The notes below the pieces were generated by a model that was not told the DNA's origin, did no database searches, and worked only from the letters and a program-made list of their open reading frames with translations. From an uncultured Clostridium sp. (GTDB lineage Bacteria; Bacillota; Clostridia; Lachnospirales; Lachnospiraceae): a stretch of 45,940 nt of DNA. This document shows positions 16,388 to 25,449 of the stretch, one piece after another (the first letter of the stretch is position 1; each line of letters begins with the position of its first letter). A program made the position numbers and the translations under genes. Where the stretch lies: positions 1 to 45,940 of the forward strand of contig USJW01000025.1 in NCBI GenBank assembly GCA_900555045.1, in the 5' to 3' direction.

Positions 16388-18196
16388 ATGAGAGTTTATT
16401 TGGAAGAGCCGGCGGCCCGGAAGCTGCCGGATGCGGCGGAAGTGACCATCGACCGGAAACACTATTACAGGCAGTTTTTGCACGGATATTATCAGTTCGA
16501 CTGTGTTGTATCGAAGGATGTAACCCGCTCCGCAAAATTCTATATCCCGGAGGGGAGCATTTACAACCAGCCGACCGTCATGGTTGGCGTGCCGGATCAG
16601 GTGAATACCTGGGAATTTATGGTGAAGAGCGGCTGGAAATCATTGGCCGACCGGTATGGGCTGTATCTGGTCATGATGGAGCCGGAGAACGGCGTTTGGG
16701 GAGACCCGGAGACAGAGAGGGAATATCTGAACGCCTTAAACAATGACCTTGCGCTTCGCCCGATGTTCTGTGCGTTCCAGGCCAGCTTCTACGGGGTGGG
16801 CTACGGGGCGGCGGCCGACGTGATCGGATACCAGAGCAGAAGAATGGCGCGCGCCTACGCGGCGGTGGCACTGCTCGGCACCAGGGGGATGACGGAGGCG
16901 GAGCTTGGGGCGATGTCTTCGATGATGACCCGGGTGCCGGGGGTTACCTGCAGCGAGGTCCAGTGGCCGGTGTGGCTGGCCTATGAGGAGGAAAATGAGG
17001 CTGTGAGGCGGGAGATCGCCTACTATAGAAAGGCCAATCACAGCAGGGAAACCGGGGCGGTATCGGGAACGTGCACCGTCTATGAGCCGGAGAAGGGCGG
17101 CGATGTGGATGAGCACTGGTGCGCGAACGTGGTGGCCGACCGGACTTCCTGGGAGGCGTGTGTCAATGAAGCTTACAGTGAGAGAATTTTGACGGAGCTC
17201 TTTGACGGCCTGTACCGGTATCCGGGCAACAACAACGGCGCGCTCAGAAAATGCGGGGATATCTATGAGAGAGGGTTCCGCAAGTTTACCGCCGATGTCT
17301 GGGGCGGCTACTACCCGGACCGCCGGGACACCTACCGGAGAGAGTGGTATGTCTACGTGCCGGAGAGCGCGAAGGGAAAGGAAAAGGTTCCGTGTGTGTT
17401 CGTGTACCACGGAGCGGGCGGAAGCGGCGATGAGATTGCCGACCGCATCGGCTGGAGCTATGTGGCGGACCGCCATGGGCTGATTCTTATCATGCCGACC
17501 GCCTCCGAGCCCAACGAGGTCCGGGATATCAGCGATATCCGCACGAACAATATATTCCGCGCCATGTGGAACTGCGGAAGCCCGCAGCCGGAGCGGCCGG
17601 ATGATTTCCTGTTTGTGGACTACCTCTATCAGTGGGTGACGAGCGAATATCCGGTTGACAGGACCCGCGTCTACGCCAGCGGGCAGTCCTCCGGCGGCAT
17701 GATGAGCTGGTCCTGCGCGGCCTACCGCCCCGGCTACTTTGCGGCGGTGGCGCCGTTCTCCGCAAGAAACTTTGACTATGAGGCCATTGTCAACGGACTG
17801 CCGGAGAACCCGCCGGTGGAGGGCGCGCTGATCGGAATCACCGCAAATCTGGCGGAGAACGACGCGGCATTCCCGGGCGGCTTCCGGCAGGGGCAGAAGA
17901 TGATTGATTACTGGTGCGAGCGCTATCACCTCACGAAGCGCTGGAGCGATTACTCTTATATGGATGGGGCTAAGAACTGCAGCTACAAGGAGGGCGCCCT
18001 GACGCACTATGTGTTTGAGACCAAGGAAGGCGTGCCGCTATTACATCTCACGGAAACCGATGTCAAGGCGCACGCCGCGTTCCCCAGCGAGTGCGAGATG
18101 GTTTGGAACACATTCCTTTCCAAATATACGAAAAACCCGGAGACCGGGCAGCTGTATTATGAGGGGAAGGAAGTATCCCCAATTCCTGGATTATAA
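16388..18196 (+). CDS. Tandem alpha/beta-hydrolase (PHB-depolymerase/feruloyl-esterase-like)
   Basis: 602 aa with no signal peptide. The C-terminal half is a poly-hydroxybutyrate-depolymerase-like esterase: oxyanion segment YHGAGGSGDE and nucleophile motif GQSSGG with Ser434. The N-terminal half repeats the same fold: GWKSLADRYGLYLVMMEP parallels GWSYVADRHGLILIMPTA. Its nucleophile motif is degenerate (GVGYG), so it is probably catalytically dead. The start is ATG 16388, 5 nt after GGAGG. It sits in an operon with the SLC13-like permease and under the divergent LysR pair. It may cleave an ester to give the acid handled by the transporter. The substrate is unknown. Confidence 0.8.
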   Translation: MRVYLEEPAARKLPDAAEVTIDRKHYYRQFLHGYYQFDCVVSKDVTRSAKFYIPEGSIYNQPTVMVGVPDQVNTWEFMVKSGWKSLADRYGLYLVMMEPENGVWGDPETEREYLNALNNDLALRPMFCAFQASFYGVGYGAAADVIGYQSRRMARAYAAVALLGTRGMTEAELGAMSSMMTRVPGVTCSEVQWPVWLAYEEENEAVRREIAYYRKANHSRETGAVSGTCTVYEPEKGGDVDEHWCANVVADRTSWEACVNEAYSERILTELFDGLYRYPGNNNGALRKCGDIYERGFRKFTADVWGGYYPDRRDTYRREWYVYVPESAKGKEKVPCVFVYHGAGGSGDEIADRIGWSYVADRHGLILIMPTASEPNEVRDISDIRTNNIFRAMWNCGSPQPERPDDFLFVDYLYQWVTSEYPVDRTRVYASGQSSGGMMSWSCAAYRPGYFAAVAPFSARNFDYEAIVNGLPENPPVEGALIGITANLAENDAAFPGGFRQGQKMIDYWCERYHLTKRWSDYSYMDGAKNCSYKEGALTHYVFETKEGVPLLHLTETDVKAHAAFPSECEMVWNTFLSKYTKNPETGQLYYEGKEVSPIPGL

Positions 18197-18209
18197 TTGA
18201 AGCCATAGA

Positions 18210-18247
18210 AACGGAGCATAATTTGAATCAAATTATGCTCCGTTTTG
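18210..18247 (+). terminator. Intrinsic terminator after the hydrolase gene
   Basis: A perfect 16-bp stem (AACGGAGCATAATTTG, 18210-18225, with 18229-18244) and 3-nt loop, followed by TT-G-TGTT. It is a strong hairpin with a modest T tail, 13 bp after the stop. Confidence 0.9.
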
Positions 18248-18326
18248 TGTTGCAATAACCGCTGGCATGCCCTGCTGCACCCCTGTCCTCCTGGCCCAAC
18301 CCGGTTGCGCAGAAAACCACACATTT

Positions 18327-18370
18327 TGCCAAAATTAAGGCACCAGAAATTCCAACCGTTTTGCTATAAT
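18327..18370 (+). promoter_or_regulatory. Promoter region of the bicupin gene with a TGCC-N8-GGCA dyad
   Basis: A perfect TATAAT (18365-18370) has no recognizable -35 at 17 bp (CCAGAA). A dyad TGCC-N8-GGCA (18327-18342) sits about 42 bp upstream of the expected start. This suggests activator dependence. The adjacent AraC regulator is the obvious candidate, but that link is inference. Confidence 0.5.
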
Positions 18371-18428
18371 TGTCAACAGAAACAAAGCGTACGCCAACGT
18401 GAGGCGACAAAAAAAGGAGGATAATTTT

Positions 18429-19385
18429 ATGACAAAGTACACCCTGCACGACATCCACATCGATCCGGAAAAGACATGGCTCATGGACTTTGACGAGTAT
18501 TACGGGGGGAAGAAAACCTACTCCAAATACCTGATCGAGCCCTACGGACCGTTTCAGCACAACGAGATGTTGGACACCGTTTACGTTGACCCGAATCATG
18601 AAATGTGCTACCATGAACACACCAGAGGCGTGGAGACATTTTTGGTGGACGGCGGTTCCGTGCTGACCGAAATCTGCGGCAAAAAAGCGGTGTGCCACAA
18701 GGGCGATATTATCCACCTGGCCGCCTACACGCCTCACAAGTTTACGTGGATCGATGCGGGCACCATCTGGAGAGAGCTGTTCCAGGAGACCCAGATGGGC
18801 GAGGACTGCATCGCAAACCTGCGCTACAAGGAGTACAACCGGGAAGTGTTTGATATGGCCAAGGACGGCCAGAGCACGGACAGCCTCTACTACACCTACA
18901 CACCCGTGACCGAGGAGGTTCCGAAGGAGCAGATCTACCAGATCCGTCCCTATGACGGCGGACTTTGCATTTACAAGTTCGAGGGCTGCGAGCTGCGCCA
19001 GAAGGTTGCCCGCTGGGAAACCAAGGGACACAAGGAGATCTGGCAGCTGTGCATGGAGCCGGGCTTTGAGCTCAGCTGGGGCGCCGAGAACCCGTTCTAC
19101 AGCCTGTTTATCGTGCAGGAGGGCAAGGTGGAAGTGCGCATCGACGGTATGGAGCCCTTCACGGCCAAGGAGCGGGATATTCTGCACATCCCGAGCCACC
19201 TTTCCGGCGAGATCACGGCACCCGACGGCGCGGTACTCTTTGATTACAACTGCGAGGGCTTCGGGCTGCGCGCCATCGAGGAACTGTACTCGATCTACGC
19301 GGCGGATCCCGAGCGTGCAAAGGCGGAGGCCGAGGGCATCCTGGCAAAGCATAAATGCTATGTGAAGGGCCGCCTTCTGAAATAA
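18429..19385 (+). CDS. Two-cupin-domain protein
   Basis: 318 aa. An N-terminal cupin (about 40-120) shows the metal motif CYHEHTRGVETFLVDGG with His/His/Glu ligands and a second-motif histidine in YTPHKF. A C-terminal cupin (about 200-280, NPFYSLFIVQEGKVEVRIDG then ILHIPSHLSG) follows. The ATG at 18429 is 10 nt after AAAGGAGG. It is flanked by terminators on both sides, so it is monocistronic, next to an AraC regulator and an MFS transporter. It may be a small-molecule dioxygenase, a sugar isomerase-like enzyme or a ligand-binding protein. The intact ligand set in the first cupin favours a metalloenzyme. No reaction is assigned. Confidence 0.78.
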   Translation: MTKYTLHDIHIDPEKTWLMDFDEYYGGKKTYSKYLIEPYGPFQHNEMLDTVYVDPNHEMCYHEHTRGVETFLVDGGSVLTEICGKKAVCHKGDIIHLAAYTPHKFTWIDAGTIWRELFQETQMGEDCIANLRYKEYNREVFDMAKDGQSTDSLYYTYTPVTEEVPKEQIYQIRPYDGGLCIYKFEGCELRQKVARWETKGHKEIWQLCMEPGFELSWGAENPFYSLFIVQEGKVEVRIDGMEPFTAKERDILHIPSHLSGEITAPDGAVLFDYNCEGFGLRAIEELYSIYAADPERAKAEAEGILAKHKCYVKGRLLK

Positions 19386-19394
19386 AATAGTATG

Positions 19395-19443
19395 AACGGC
19401 CGGGACAGAGCTGCGGTCATCCGGCTCTGCACCGGCCGTTTTT
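19395..19443 (+). terminator. Intrinsic terminator after the bicupin gene
   Basis: The stem AACGGCCGG (19395-19403) pairs with CCGGCCGTT (19432-19440), with an inner AGAGC/GCTCT extension, and is followed by TTT. It lies 9 bp after the stop. Confidence 0.9.
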
Positions 19444-19497
19444 CAATGATCATTCACCGGGCAATCCACTTTAGAAGAAAAGGGGCGTTTCGTCGGC

Positions 19498-21090
19498 ATG
19501 AGCATGAAAATCATCGTTTTTGGGGATCAAAATCTGGAGTCCGGCTTCCTTAAGGCCGGGGAGCTTTGCGGGCACAGCGTCCGCTTTGTGAGCACAGGGC
19601 TGTCCGCGCAGACGGCGGCCGAGGCCTGCCCGGATGCGGTGATTTTGATGGTTCCAAGCCCGGCGGCGCTCCTTCAGGACTTCCTGGTGGAGCTCTGCGA
19701 GGCGTGCGCGGTCCATCCCCTTCTGCTCCTGTTTGAGCGGCAGCCGGACGGGCGGTGCTTTTTCGTGGAGAGCATGGAGGCGGACGGCGCGCTTCAGACC
19801 TTCTTTCGCCGGGCGGTGGGGGAGGAGAACGCGGTGTTTCTCCAGTACCCGGAGGAGAGCTGGCGGCAGCGTTTTCCGCAGGCCTTTGAGAACCAGCAGC
19901 GCAGGGAGGCCACCAAAATGATGCTCTACGGCGTCACCCGCGCAGAGTTCCTGAAATCCAGGGAGCAGTACGGCCTCAGACTTGACGAGTCGGACTTCTA
20001 CCTGTTCATGTGGGAGCTGGACAAGACGGCGCTAGTGGACTACGCGGTGAACAAGTCCATCCACCATTTCCTGCACGCCCTGCGGCTGGAGGATTTGGAC
20101 CGGGTGTTGAGGGAGCATGACGGCGGTGAGATCGTGTTCACGGACATCTCCTTCGCCTACATCCTGATCAACGCGCCCGCGCCCGCCGGCACCCGCAGGC
20201 AGCAGGCGGACCGCATCGCCTTAGCTTTAGCCCAGGCGGCGGGGAGGAGATCCACCCACTGCTTTATCAGCGACCTGTTGCATGACCCGGAGGAGATCAA
20301 CCGGGGCCACCGGGACTTCAAGCGGTCCTGCGCCTACCGGTTTTTCTGTCAGGAGGCCGTCGCGATCTCCAACGACTACATAAAGTCCCACCAGCGCTGG
20401 TTCAGCAGGGAAGAAATCCGCCAGACCATCGAGGCCATCCAGCACTATCTGAGCTTCGACATCGGGAACAAGGAGCTCCCCGCGCTGATCCGCCATCTCT
20501 ATTTAAAGATCGTCAAGCCCAGCATGAGCTACAACCTGTACTATCTGGTCAGCGAGTCCATTCTCCAGTCGCTGAAGGACGAGCTGTCCGTCAAGCTTCT
20601 GATGGAGGCCATCGACAGCCCCTGGCTCATGCTGATCACCCAGCTGGGGACCATCGAGGAGAGCTGCGCCCGGGTGTTAGAGTGCATAAACACCCTGGCC
20701 GGGCAGCAGGTGAAAACCCACAACATCAGCAACTCCACCGTACGCAAGGTGCTCCGCTACATCGAGGAGCACTACGCGGAGCCGCTCTCCGTGGCGGGGA
20801 TCGCGAAGGACTTTAACGTGAGCGTGTCCTACCTAAGCCAGTGCTTCAAGCGGGAGACCGGCGTGGGGATCAAGCGCTATCTCACCATGTGCCGGATGCA
20901 GCGGGCGAAGAAGCTGCTTTTATCCACCGACGACTCCGTGGGCGCCATCGCCATGGCGGTGGGCTACGACGATTTCAGGCAATTTTCAAAAATGTTCAAG
21001 GTGTTTACCGGCGTGACGCCTGCCCAGTGCAGGAAGGGCATGATGGAAAAGTCCTCGGTCTCCCTGCGGGAAACCCACTTTTTCCCGTGA
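19498..21090 (+). CDS. AraC-family regulator with degenerate receiver-like N-terminus
   Basis: 530 aa. The C-terminal 100 residues are a classic AraC double helix-turn-helix (VLRYIEEHYAEPLSVAGIAK ... GYDDFRQFSKMFKVFTGVTP). The N-terminal ~110 residues have alternating strands and helices (KIIVFGDQN, DAVILMV, PLLLLF) resembling a response-regulator receiver, but the acidic pocket and phospho-aspartate are not evident. The middle ~300 residues are helical with no clear family, as in YesN-type regulators. The ATG at 19498 has only a distant AAAGGGG, so ATG 19504 is an alternative. An MFS gene starts 37 bp after its stop, probably in the same operon. The likely targets are this MFS gene and the bicupin gene. 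Confidence 0.85.
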   Translation: MSMKIIVFGDQNLESGFLKAGELCGHSVRFVSTGLSAQTAAEACPDAVILMVPSPAALLQDFLVELCEACAVHPLLLLFERQPDGRCFFVESMEADGALQTFFRRAVGEENAVFLQYPEESWRQRFPQAFENQQRREATKMMLYGVTRAEFLKSREQYGLRLDESDFYLFMWELDKTALVDYAVNKSIHHFLHALRLEDLDRVLREHDGGEIVFTDISFAYILINAPAPAGTRRQQADRIALALAQAAGRRSTHCFISDLLHDPEEINRGHRDFKRSCAYRFFCQEAVAISNDYIKSHQRWFSREEIRQTIEAIQHYLSFDIGNKELPALIRHLYLKIVKPSMSYNLYYLVSESILQSLKDELSVKLLMEAIDSPWLMLITQLGTIEESCARVLECINTLAGQQVKTHNISNSTVRKVLRYIEEHYAEPLSVAGIAKDFNVSVSYLSQCFKRETGVGIKRYLTMCRMQRAKKLLLSTDDSVGAIAMAVGYDDFRQFSKMFKVFTGVTPAQCRKGMMEKSSVSLRETHFFP

Positions 21091-21127
21091 CCGGCTGCCG
21101 GAAGGATAGACTACAAGAAAGGACCAT

Positions 21128-22330
21128 ATGGGTATGAAAACCACGACAAATAAGAGGACGCTGACCTTCGCCGTCCTGATGATCGCACTGGTCTGCCAGA
21201 TCAACACCATCGCATCGGTGATGATGGCGGACATCTCGGCGGCATTTCCCGACGCCTCCACCGTCTCCGTGCAGTATGTGATGCAGTCCGGGATGATCGG
21301 CGCCTTCGTGATCTCCCTGATCATGAGCGTTTTGACCTCCCGTTTCCGCAAAAAACCGATGATTCTCATGGGCCTGGCCGCTATTTTTATCGGAGGCCTG
21401 CTGCCGATCTTAAACCACAGCTCCATCTGGATCTTAGACATCTGCGGCTTTATCTCAGGCGCGGGCCAGGGCTTTCTGATGCCGCTTCTAGGCGCGCTGA
21501 TCCTGGAAAACTACGAGGGCCAGGAGCGCGAGCGCATGCTGGGACTCAACACCACCTTTGTCACCGGCGGTTCCGCGCTGTTTTTGATGATCGCGGGACC
21601 GGTCTGCGACCTGGGATGGGTTAACGTCTACTTTTTGTACTTCGCGGCGATCCCGGTGATGATCATCGCCCAGCTGTTTTTGGTGAAGGAGGAGGAGCCC
21701 CGGAAAAAGGACTCTGCCGGGAACGGAAAAACCGGTGGCATCCCGCTTAAGGGCTGGATCCAGTGCGTGCTGGTGGTCCTCATGGGCATCGGCTACACCG
21801 CGTTCCCCTTAAATCTCTCCTTCCTCGTGGCCAACAAGGGCCTGGGAAGCGCCACCACCGTCGGCATCGGCATGACCATGATCACGGTGATCAGCGCCCT
21901 GATGGGCTTAGTGTTCCCGCAGCTGATCCGGGTCAGCAAGCTCTACATCAGCACGCTGGCCGCCGCGTTCGGCCTGGCCGCCACACTGCTCATCATATTC
22001 GCCACCAACATGGGCGCCATCTACGCGGGCACCGCCCTGGCGGGAATCTTCTTCGGGATCAACACCGCCAGCCCCGGCTACTACATCGGGCGCATCTGTG
22101 CGCCGGACCAGTACGGCCCTACCTTCTCCATGGCTATGAGCTGTAATTTTATGGGAATTATCCTGAGCCCCATTATCCTGAACATCATCACGGGCGCATG
22201 GGGCGGAAACGCGGAGCTGCCGGTCAACTCGTTTATCACCGGAGCGGGGGTATTCGTGGTGGTGCTGGTATTGCAGATTGTGTGGAATACTTATTTGAAG
22301 CGGACCTTGCCTGCGGAGAAGGTTGCATAG
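21128..22330 (+). CDS. Major facilitator superfamily transporter
   Basis: A 400-aa protein of about 12 transmembrane segments. The first helix starts at TFAVLMIALVCQINTIAS; the loop 2-3 region reads SVLTSRFRKKPMILMG, a relaxed form of the MFS motif A. GAGQGFLMPLLGALILENY lies in helix 4. The start is ATG 21128, after AAAGGA. It is the last gene of the AraC unit and ends before a strong terminator. The overall look is of a drug- or metabolite-type permease. Neither direction nor substrate can be read from the sequence. Confidence 0.85.
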   Translation: MGMKTTTNKRTLTFAVLMIALVCQINTIASVMMADISAAFPDASTVSVQYVMQSGMIGAFVISLIMSVLTSRFRKKPMILMGLAAIFIGGLLPILNHSSIWILDICGFISGAGQGFLMPLLGALILENYEGQERERMLGLNTTFVTGGSALFLMIAGPVCDLGWVNVYFLYFAAIPVMIIAQLFLVKEEEPRKKDSAGNGKTGGIPLKGWIQCVLVVLMGIGYTAFPLNLSFLVANKGLGSATTVGIGMTMITVISALMGLVFPQLIRVSKLYISTLAAAFGLAATLLIIFATNMGAIYAGTALAGIFFGINTASPGYYIGRICAPDQYGPTFSMAMSCNFMGIILSPIILNIITGAWGGNAELPVNSFITGAGVFVVVLVLQIVWNTYLKRTLPAEKVA

Positions 22331-22350
22331 AAGATAAAGTAAAAAAAGTG

Positions 22351-22387
22351 AAAGACTGCCATAGGAGTTTGAGTGGCAGTCTTTTTT
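22351..22387 (+). terminator. Intrinsic terminator after the MFS gene
   Basis: AAAGACTGCCA (22351-22361) pairs with TGGCAGTCTTT (22374-22384) around a 12-nt loop, and the downstream arm ends in TTTTTT (22382-22387). It separates the AraC/MFS unit from bceAB. Confidence 0.95.
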
Positions 22388-22420
22388 GCTGCCCGGGGAA
22401 TGCGCCCCCAAGCTCCAATA

Positions 22421-22484
22421 TTACAAAAATGTAACCTTATTGTTAGGGAATTAAATGGCGCGCCGTCTTAGCCTGTGCTAGACT
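22421..22484 (+). promoter_or_regulatory. BceR-type box and promoter of bceAB
   Basis: TTACA-AAAA-TGTAA (22421-22434) matches the known BceR-like operator TNACA-N4-TGTAA. It is followed after 6 bp by TGTTAGG, after 7 more by ATGGC, and by a -10 TAGACT (22479-22484) lacking a proper -35. The box-to--10 distance is 58 bp, identical to the copy at 27246. Confidence 0.85.
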
Positions 22485-22520
22485 AAAGTCAACAGCAGTG
22501 AGAGAAAGGAGACATAGGAC

Positions 22521-23288
22521 GTGAGTGCAGTTTTGACCGTGGACAATCTGGAAAAATTTTATAAAAATAGAGGCAGCCTGACAAAGGCGATCAACCACAT
22601 AAGCTTTGAGGTGGAGAAGGGGGAGTACGTGGGTATCATGGGCGCGTCCGGCAGCGGGAAGACGACGCTTTTAAACTGTATCTCCACCATCGACCGCGCG
22701 ACGGCGGGCCGGATCTGTATAAACGGAAACGATGTGACGGCGATGCGGGAAAAGAGCCTCGCCCGGTTCCGCAGAGAGGAGCTGGGGTTCATTTTTCAGA
22801 GCTTCAACCTTTTGGACACGCTGACCGGCCGGGACAACATCTCGCTGGCGCTGTCCATCTGCGCGGTCCCGCCCCGCGAGATCGGGGAGCGGGTGGAGGA
22901 GATCGCGCGGGAGCTCGATATCCTTGAGATCCTGGACAAGTACCCCTACGAGATGTCCGGCGGGCAGCAGCAGAGGGTGGCCTGCGCCCGGGCCATCGTC
23001 ACAAACCCGTCGCTCATCCTGGCGGATGAACCCACGGGGGCATTGGACTCCCGGTCCGCGGGCATGCTACTGGAGTGCCTGGGGCTCTTAAACCGCAGGA
23101 GGGGCGCCACCATTCTGATGGTCACCCACGATGCCTTCACGGCCAGCCACTGCGGGCGGATTTTATTTTTGAAGGACGGGAAAATCTTTTACGAGCTGGT
23201 CCGGGGAGACGAACAGCGCAAGGAATTTTTTGACCGGATCATGCAGGTGGTATCCCTGCTTGGAGGTGACAAAGGCCATGTTCTCTGA
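22521..23288 (+). CDS. bceA: BceA-type ABC transporter ATP-binding protein
   Basis: A 255-aa ATPase of the MacB/BceA group. Walker A is GASGSGKTTLLN, Q-loop FIFQSFNLL, signature MSGGQQQR, Walker B LILADEPTGALD and switch histidine MVTHD. It energizes the BceB permease, which in this family frees lipid II-cycle intermediates from peptide antibiotics and also signals to the sensor kinase. The start is GTG 22521, 9 nt after AAAGGAG. It overlaps bceB by 11 bp. Its promoter carries a BceR-type box. The symbol is by family; the target antibiotic is not known. Confidence 0.92.
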   Translation: MSAVLTVDNLEKFYKNRGSLTKAINHISFEVEKGEYVGIMGASGSGKTTLLNCISTIDRATAGRICINGNDVTAMREKSLARFRREELGFIFQSFNLLDTLTGRDNISLALSICAVPPREIGERVEEIARELDILEILDKYPYEMSGGQQQRVACARAIVTNPSLILADEPTGALDSRSAGMLLECLGLLNRRRGATILMVTHDAFTASHCGRILFLKDGKIFYELVRGDEQRKEFFDRIMQVVSLLGGDKGHVL

Positions 23289-25341
23289 GAAAAAAACGCC
23301 GAAAAAGGTGCTGCGCCGGCTGGCGGCCGGGAATGTGAGAAAGAGCGCGGAGGACTATCTGATCTATTTCTTTACGCTGACCTTTGCCGTGGCCCTGTTT
23401 TACACATTTAACTCCATCCAGGAGCAGTTTGCGGCCTTAAATCTGCCGGACACCTATAACTTTCTGTCCGCCGCGGAGAGCGCGATTGTGGGCTGCTCGG
23501 TCCTTGTCAGCCTGATTGTGGGCTTTTTGATCCTGTATGCCAACCACTTTATGATGAAGCGCAGGAAAAGGGAATTTGCGATTTACGGGATTCTGGGTAT
23601 GGAGCAGAGCGACATCGGCGGCATGATGACCCGGGAGACGGTCCGGATCGGGGGGATTTCCCTTCTCTGCGGCCTGCCGCTGGGCGTCGCGGTGTCTCAG
23701 CTTCTGGCGCTGGTCACGACGAGGCTGGCCTACGGGAACGTGGAAAATTATACCTTTGTTTTTTCCGTCAAAGCCATGGTTCTCGCGGTCTGCTTTTTCG
23801 CGCTGACCTTTGCGGCGGTCCATGTGTTCCGCTTAATCGAGTTTAAGCGGGCGAAGCTGATCGACCTGCTTCAGGCGGATCGGAAAAACGAGGAGGTGCC
23901 GGAGCGAAGCCGGGCTGGCGTTCTCTTTGGCGCGCTGGCGGTTCTCATCATCGCGCTGGGCTACGGCATGATTTTTTGCTGGCAGGACGTGGATCTCTTT
24001 AAGGCGGCGGGGGTCTCCGGCGCGCTGGTGTCCTTTGGCACGGTTTTGTTCTTTCTGTCCGCGTCCGCCGTCCTCCTCGGCGTGCTTAAACGGCGGAAAA
24101 ATTACTATTACCGCGGCCTTAACCTGTTTGTGGTCAGCCAACTGGGGAGCCGGATGAGGCGGGACGGGCTTTCCCTGGCCATCGTCTGTATCCTGATGTA
24201 TCTGTCCGTGTCGGTCATGGGCGGCGGCACCGGTCTGGGCCAGAGCTTTATCAAGGAGAAGAACCGCATGGTGCCCTACGACCTGAGCGTGATCTACTAT
24301 TTTGACGGGTTCGGGAAGACCGATGAGGCGATGCGCAGGGGCCGGATCGCACAGGAGCTGGCGCGGCGGGACACCGGGCTTTCGGGATATCTGGAAAAAA
24401 CAGCGGAGATCATGTTCTACGTGGAGCCGGGCCTGACGATGCGCGATGTGTTCGGGGAATATGAGGGGGCCGCACGGCCGGGGCGGCAGCTGTATGAGGA
24501 CGATCCGCTGTTCGTGGTGGGGGTGGACGATTACAACCGCATCCGGGCCCTTACAGGGCTGGCGCCGGTTTCCCTCGGGGAGGCGGAGTTTGCGCTTAAC
24601 TACAATGAGCCGGAGGCGGAGCATACACTTGCGAGTTATGTAAACCGCGGAGCGGATGGGGCGCCGGCAGATGGAGCGTCGGAGAAAACCCTTGAGATCT
24701 CGGGGACACGGCTCACCCTGAAAGCCGATGGCCTCAACAAGATGACAATCTACAACCGCAACGTGTTTCTGGATATCGGGACGGTGATTGTTCCCCAGAG
24801 GATCGCAGAGCAGAGCCAGCCCTACATGAGGATCATGGACGCAATGTTCTCTGAGGGCGGGGAGAGCGTGTACGAGGCTGTCCAGCGGTCACAGGTGCTC
24901 ATGGGCGCGGATGGATTTCTGTTCCAGAGCCGGGAGGACTTGTTCATCGAGTTTCTGTCCAACCAGCTGATGGTCTCTTACCTGGGAATTTACCTGGGGA
25001 TCACGTTCCTCGTCACGGCCGGCGCGGTGCTGGCGCTACAGCAGCTGACCCAAGCCGCGGACAATGAGAGGCGGTATGCGCTGCTGTCCAAGCTGGGGGC
25101 CGGGGCGGGCGCCATGAGAAAGGCGCTTCGGGCGCAGCTGGGCGTTTATTTCGGGCTGCCGATCCTCGTGGCCGCCGTGCACTCCGGGGTCACCATGTAC
25201 GGAATTTACCGGGATATCCCTTATCTGTCCGCGCAGAATATCGCCCAGAATATTTTGTTTGCTGCCGGTCTCGCGGCGGTCATCTACAGCGTCTACTTTC
25301 TCACCACCTACACCGGGTGCAAGCGGATTCTGAAGCTGTAG
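23278..25341 (+). CDS. bceB: BceB-type FtsX-like permease
   Basis: 687 aa. FtsX-type segments lie near the N-terminus, with about ten transmembrane helices overall and a large extracytoplasmic domain (about 330-570) between helices 7 and 8, the antibiotic-recognition and signalling region of BceB proteins. The signature region FAIYGILGMEQSDIGGMM recurs late as RYALLSKLGAGAGAMRKALR. The start is ATG 23278, with GGAGGTGAC upstream inside bceA. It probably forms a flux-sensing complex with the BceS kinase encoded downstream. Resistance to bacitracin, a lantibiotic or a related peptide is inferred from family. Confidence 0.9.
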   Translation: MFSEKKTPKKVLRRLAAGNVRKSAEDYLIYFFTLTFAVALFYTFNSIQEQFAALNLPDTYNFLSAAESAIVGCSVLVSLIVGFLILYANHFMMKRRKREFAIYGILGMEQSDIGGMMTRETVRIGGISLLCGLPLGVAVSQLLALVTTRLAYGNVENYTFVFSVKAMVLAVCFFALTFAAVHVFRLIEFKRAKLIDLLQADRKNEEVPERSRAGVLFGALAVLIIALGYGMIFCWQDVDLFKAAGVSGALVSFGTVLFFLSASAVLLGVLKRRKNYYYRGLNLFVVSQLGSRMRRDGLSLAIVCILMYLSVSVMGGGTGLGQSFIKEKNRMVPYDLSVIYYFDGFGKTDEAMRRGRIAQELARRDTGLSGYLEKTAEIMFYVEPGLTMRDVFGEYEGAARPGRQLYEDDPLFVVGVDDYNRIRALTGLAPVSLGEAEFALNYNEPEAEHTLASYVNRGADGAPADGASEKTLEISGTRLTLKADGLNKMTIYNRNVFLDIGTVIVPQRIAEQSQPYMRIMDAMFSEGGESVYEAVQRSQVLMGADGFLFQSREDLFIEFLSNQLMVSYLGIYLGITFLVTAGAVLALQQLTQAADNERRYALLSKLGAGAGAMRKALRAQLGVYFGLPILVAAVHSGVTMYGIYRDIPYLSAQNIAQNILFAAGLAAVIYSVYFLTTYTGCKRILKL

Positions 25342-25377
25342 CGGGGCATGGCATGGCTCCCCTCCCCCGGATTTAAG

Positions 25378-25406
25378 TTGACAGGGGCCCGCCTTTGTGC
25401 TTAGAT
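25378..25406 (+). promoter_or_regulatory. Sigma-A promoter of bceRS
   Basis: A perfect TTGACA (25378-25383), 17-bp spacer, TTAGAT (25401-25406). No BceR box is present, so the two-component genes appear to be expressed constitutively while bceAB is inducible. Confidence 0.82.
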
Positions 25407-25449
25407 TAGAGGCAGGAAGAGTTGTCTTGGGACCGGTTTGGAGGTAGCG

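Noticed and set aside
16736..18007. Minus-strand open frame of 423 codons opposite the hydrolase
   Set aside because: The plus strand encodes a clear alpha/beta hydrolase with intact motifs; the antisense frame has biased, repetitive composition and no start signals.
18327..18342. TGCC-N8-GGCA dyad as a third site for the sulfatase Crp regulator
   Set aside because: The spacing is 8 instead of 2 between TGCC(A) half-sites, and TGTG/CAYA flanks are missing. It was kept only as an unassigned dyad of the bicupin promoter.
22351..22387. TGCCA...TGGCA in this hairpin as a Crp-like box
   Set aside because: It is the stem of an intrinsic terminator with a T6 tail after the MFS gene, not a promoter element.
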